Below are positions 61,718 to 64,000 of a DNA stretch of 64,000 bases, one piece after another. Location of the stretch: positions 124,001 through 188,000 of the forward strand of contig JBDXFZ010000146.1 of the NCBI GenBank assembly GCA_039990395.1, given 5' to 3'. The stretch is from CALINF01 sp039990395. GTDB lineage: Bacteria; Pseudomonadota; Gammaproteobacteria; Pseudomonadales; Halieaceae. A program made the translations under genes and the position numbers. Within the stretch, counting starts at the first letter, position 1; each line of letters opens with the position of its first letter. The notes under the pieces were generated by a model, which saw only the letters and a list, made by a program, of their open reading frames with translations, was not told where the DNA came from and ran no database searches.

Positions 61718-61963
61718 TCAGACAATGAAGCTAGTAAACTCTTTCCCGCTTGCAGGCTTACCAACCAAAAACCCCTGACAAACATCGCAACCGAGTGATT
61801 TCAACCACTTGTAGGTTTCCTCGTTTTCCACTCCTTCGGCAACAAATTTTAGTCCCAGGCTATGTCCTAAGTCTATAGTTACACGTGCGATTTCTGCCGC
61901 CTCTTTATCGAAGTCTGCCTTCATAACGAAGGATCTATCAATTTTAATTTCATTGAAAGGCAT
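61718..61963 (-). pseudogene. EAL-domain (c-di-GMP phosphodiesterase) C-terminal fragment
   Basis: About 81 residues matching the end of an EAL domain: PFNEIKIDRSFV, ARVTIDLGHSLGLKFVAEGV, ENEETYKWLKSLGCDVCQGF and LVGKPA. The EAL motif itself and more than half of the domain are absent, so it cannot be an active phosphodiesterase. The frame stays open to 62149 without EAL similarity. A separate minus frame ending at 62037 (DAMGGVLWIDQSEHY and PALKEHLNNF regions) may be debris of another gene joined here. It lies directly upstream of the hybrid kinase. Confidence 0.7.
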
Positions 61964-62181
61964 TGCTATGCTTCGTCTAGCAGTTGACCTTTCCAGCAAT
62001 CTACACACGCTATGTGTCTGTAAAGTCATAGAATTGTTAAAAATTATTAAGGTGTTCCTTAAGCGCGGGCAGAACAAACTCTCGATCACTGCGATCGGTG
62101 TAATGCTCTGACTGATCAATCCACAGCACGCCCCCCATCGCATCAACAAGCACTGAATTGGGTAGGCTCAGCTCATGCCTC

Positions 62182-62224
62182 TAAGTTAACTTGTCAGAAC
62201 CCTCGGGAGACATTAACTTGCCAA
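62182..62224. repeat. AAGTTAACTT-type motifs (pair)
   Basis: CTAAGTTAACTTGTCAGAAC (62181-62200) and CATTAACTTGCCAATACTG (62211-62229). Two neighbouring copies of the dispersed motif, next to the EAL-region debris and downstream of the tetR gene at 62241. Confidence 0.45.
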
Positions 62225-62240
62225 TACTGTGAGTTATGGC

Positions 62241-62903
62241 TCAATTTTCAGCGACTTCCGTCGCACCGCACAAGACGCGAAAGCCAGCAGCGGAAAACGG
62301 AATCAGATGATCATAGGCGGCTTCGAAGTCGCTGGAGCGGCACTTGCCCCCCGACAGCTTATCTATGCGACCCGTTTGTGCGAGGGTCAGGGTGAGTGCG
62401 CCGGACAGATTGTGGTAACACCAGTACAGATCCTCATCACGGGCCTCGGGCAGCGCTTTGCGCAGTGCGGCTATGAACTCGCGCACGAGCTTATCAAAAA
62501 GCTTGGACATCATTTTTCGCCCCCAATAGGGTGAGTTATTGACGTATGCAATCAACGCGAGATAGTTGGTCCATCCCTGGTCCCCGGTTTCCTGGGCGAT
62601 CTCCAGTGGTCGCAAAAATGCCTCGATTATTTGCTCCACAGTGGGTCCTTCCTCCCCCGCATTGTTCTGGCAGTTTCGCAAAGCACTCAATCGTGACTCG
62701 TTCAGTTCGACTGCCCGACGTTTAAACACCGCGTTGAACAGATCAAGTTTCTTACCGAAGTGATAGCTGGGCAGGGCAACGTCTACGCCTGCTTTATTGG
62801 CGATCTGGCGCACGGTAACGCCGTCGTAGCCGTGCATAGCGAAAAGTTCTTCTGCGACATCGAGGATGCGTTCGCTCTTTTCACTGGGGGATTTCCTGCT
62901 CAT
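62241..62903 (-). CDS. TetR family regulator
   Basis: A 220-residue TetR protein. The helix-turn-helix is at about residues 12-58 (ILDVAEELFAMHGYDGVTVR, then QIANKAGVDVALPSYHFGKK). The C-terminal domain has the MMSKLFDKLVREFIAALRKA and YWCYHNLSGALTLTLAQTGR helices seen in CerR/DUF1956-like regulators. It is divergent from the symporter gene at 63009. A perfect 7-bp inverted repeat between them (62949-62966) is the likely operator, so it probably represses itself and the transporter. Confidence 0.9.
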   Translation of the reverse strand: MSRKSPSEKSERILDVAEELFAMHGYDGVTVRQIANKAGVDVALPSYHFGKKLDLFNAVFKRRAVELNESRLSALRNCQNNAGEEGPTVEQIIEAFLRPLEIAQETGDQGWTNYLALIAYVNNSPYWGRKMMSKLFDKLVREFIAALRKALPEARDEDLYWCYHNLSGALTLTLAQTGRIDKLSGGKCRSSDFEAAYDHLIPFSAAGFRVLCGATEVAEN

Positions 62904-62948
62904 TTTCTAACCCGGATTAACATTTCCATGAGACTAGCATAGTTGATA

Positions 62949-62966
62949 ATTCAACGCTTGTTGAAT
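62949..62966. promoter_or_regulatory. Candidate TetR operator ATTCAACGCTTGTTGAAT
   Basis: Perfect inverted repeat ATTCAAC/GTTGAAT with a 4-bp spacer, in the 105-bp divergent region between tetR (62241) and the symporter (63009). Position, length and symmetry are typical of TetR-family operators. Confidence 0.65.
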
Positions 62967-63008
62967 ATGCTGCAATGTCAACAAAGCCTATAAAACCTCA
63001 GGTTCCAA

Positions 63009-64000
63009 ATGACTCCAGAGATTTTCAAGTACCTTTTAGTAGCCGTCTACGCCCTTCTGATTTACTGGTTGTCGTGGTTGGGCATGCGCCGCACACGAAC
63101 AGTGGAGGGCTTTTCCATCGGTAACAAGGACATGAGCCCCTACATTGTCGGCATTACCTTGGCTGCGTCGATTTCCTCCACGGCAACTTTTGTTATCAAT
63201 CCGGGCTTTGTTTATGTCCATGGGCTCTCTGCTTATCTGCACTACGGCGTTGCGGGCTCGCTGGGTATTCTCACTGCATTCCTGGTACTCACTCGCGGTT
63301 TCCTGCGCCTCGGTGAGAGTAGTGCAGCCCTGACCATACCGCAGTGGATTTACTACCGTTACAACCATCGCGGGTTCAGCCTGTTTTTCGCGTTTATTAA
63401 TTTGCTATCGATCACTTTTGTCGTGCTGATACTTGTCGGTTGCAGTTTGTTAGTGACGGGCTTGTTTCCCATTGATCAAAAAACGGCTCTGGTAGTGGTT
63501 TTGGTGTTTGTTTTTTCCTATGTATTAATGGGGGGAACCTATGCCCATGCGTACACGAACTCCTTGCAGGGCATAATGATGATGTTGGTTACAGCGGCTC
63601 TGTTCCTGCAAGGCTGGAAGCATTTTCACGGAGACTTTTTTGGCGCCCTACGCACTATCGGTCAGGACTATGCCTCAGCTTACAATGCCGGCAGCAACCT
63701 CTACTTCGACTTCTTTTCGGTATTTCTCAGTGGTTTTGTTGTCACCTTTGCCTTGATGCTGCAGCCGCACATTCTCACCAAAGTGCTCTACTTGCGTAGT
63801 GAAAAAGATATCAACAAGTTCATAGGCACCACGGTGGTGGTGGGTTCCCTGTTCATGCTCATGCTGATGATCGGTTTCTATGCCCGGTTATCTGGATTGG
63901 AGGTGGAGGCACAGGACACGGTGGTGCGGGAATACCTTCTACAGGAGTTCGGCAGTTCTGTGTGGGGAGAGTATGTCTTGGTATTTATTTTCATCACCCT
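63009..64000 (+). CDS. Sodium:solute symporter (SSS family), partial at window end
   Basis: An open frame of 330 codons from ATG 63009 to the window edge with no stop. It reads MTPEIFKYLLVAVYALLIYW (TM1), then GMRRTRTVEGFSIGNKDMSP, and GITLAASISSTATFVINPGF, the TM2 region that forms the sodium site in SSS carriers. Many hydrophobic helices follow. The family imports sugars, carboxylates, amino acids or vitamins with sodium. About a third of the protein is missing to the right. The divergent TetR and its operator suggest substrate-induced expression; the substrate is unknown. Confidence 0.88.
   Translation, partial: MTPEIFKYLLVAVYALLIYWLSWLGMRRTRTVEGFSIGNKDMSPYIVGITLAASISSTATFVINPGFVYVHGLSAYLHYGVAGSLGILTAFLVLTRGFLRLGESSAALTIPQWIYYRYNHRGFSLFFAFINLLSITFVVLILVGCSLLVTGLFPIDQKTALVVVLVFVFSYVLMGGTYAHAYTNSLQGIMMMLVTAALFLQGWKHFHGDFFGALRTIGQDYASAYNAGSNLYFDFFSVFLSGFVVTFALMLQPHILTKVLYLRSEKDINKFIGTTVVVGSLFMLMLMIGFYARLSGLEVEAQDTVVREYLLQEFGSSVWGEYVLVFIFIT

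Overview
The window looks like the chromosome of a heterotrophic marine gammaproteobacterium. The evidence is the mix of genes: two secreted sulfatases, a glucuronate/fructuronate catabolic operon, three TolB/FlgO-like TPR membrane proteins, a cytochrome P450, an RND pump, a carboxylate-type sodium symporter and an LRR/ASH surface protein with a C-terminal anchor. The taxonomic call is inference from gene content only; no rRNA or tRNA was seen.

Layout. 0.4-8.5 kb: an aldehyde/enal-detoxification type locus (Ntn hydrolase, alpha/beta hydrolase, TetR, coniferyl-aldehyde-type dehydrogenase, MDR reductase, AhpD-like protein, DUF1330 protein, MFS carrier). It is tied together by five copies of a palindrome, TGACC-N3-GGTCA, in front of three of its transcription units. 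8.7-10.9 kb: first TolB/FlgO-TPR protein. 10.9-17.3 kb: a minus-strand operon uxuB-uxuA-Nramp-like permease-phosphomannose-isomerase homologue, followed by an alpha/beta hydrolase. 17.6-20.4 kb: a one-TM protein and the second TolB/FlgO-TPR protein. 20.7-26.9 kb: an accessory stretch (SnoaL-like protein, Tat-exported solute-binding-like protein, small membrane protein, truncated recombinase, sulfatase, DUF1254-type protein) cut up by copies of a roughly 87-bp palindromic repeat. 27-36.5 kb: amidohydrolase, P450, then a MarR-controlled four-gene operon ending in an RND pump, whose right edge abuts a truncated amidohydrolase gene. 36.8-45.5 kb: LRR/ASH surface protein, second sulfatase, metallo-beta-lactamase-fold hydrolase, third TolB/FlgO-TPR protein.

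45.5-54.8 kb is the most unusual part. Downstream of a recombinase fragment lies an array of small, mostly minus-strand genes of unknown function, nearly all predicted membrane proteins. The genes are separated by copies of the same palindromic repeat. Several stop codons fall exactly at one end of the repeat, and a conserved leader (GGTCTAYTCTTG, sometimes a hairpin running into the ribosome binding site) lies at the other end. This is the modular gene-plus-palindrome layout of an integron cassette array, but no integron integrase and no textbook attC ends are visible here.

55-59.6 kb: secreted proteins, including a compact operon of a secreted protein, a two-TM protein and a secreted trypsin-like protease with a C-terminal beta domain. 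59.8-64 kb: a GAF hybrid histidine kinase, an EAL-domain fragment, a second TetR with a clear palindromic operator, and the start of a sodium:solute symporter that runs off the window. A second repeat family, centred on AAGTTAACTT, is scattered through 18-62 kb and looks like the remains of mobile-element ends.
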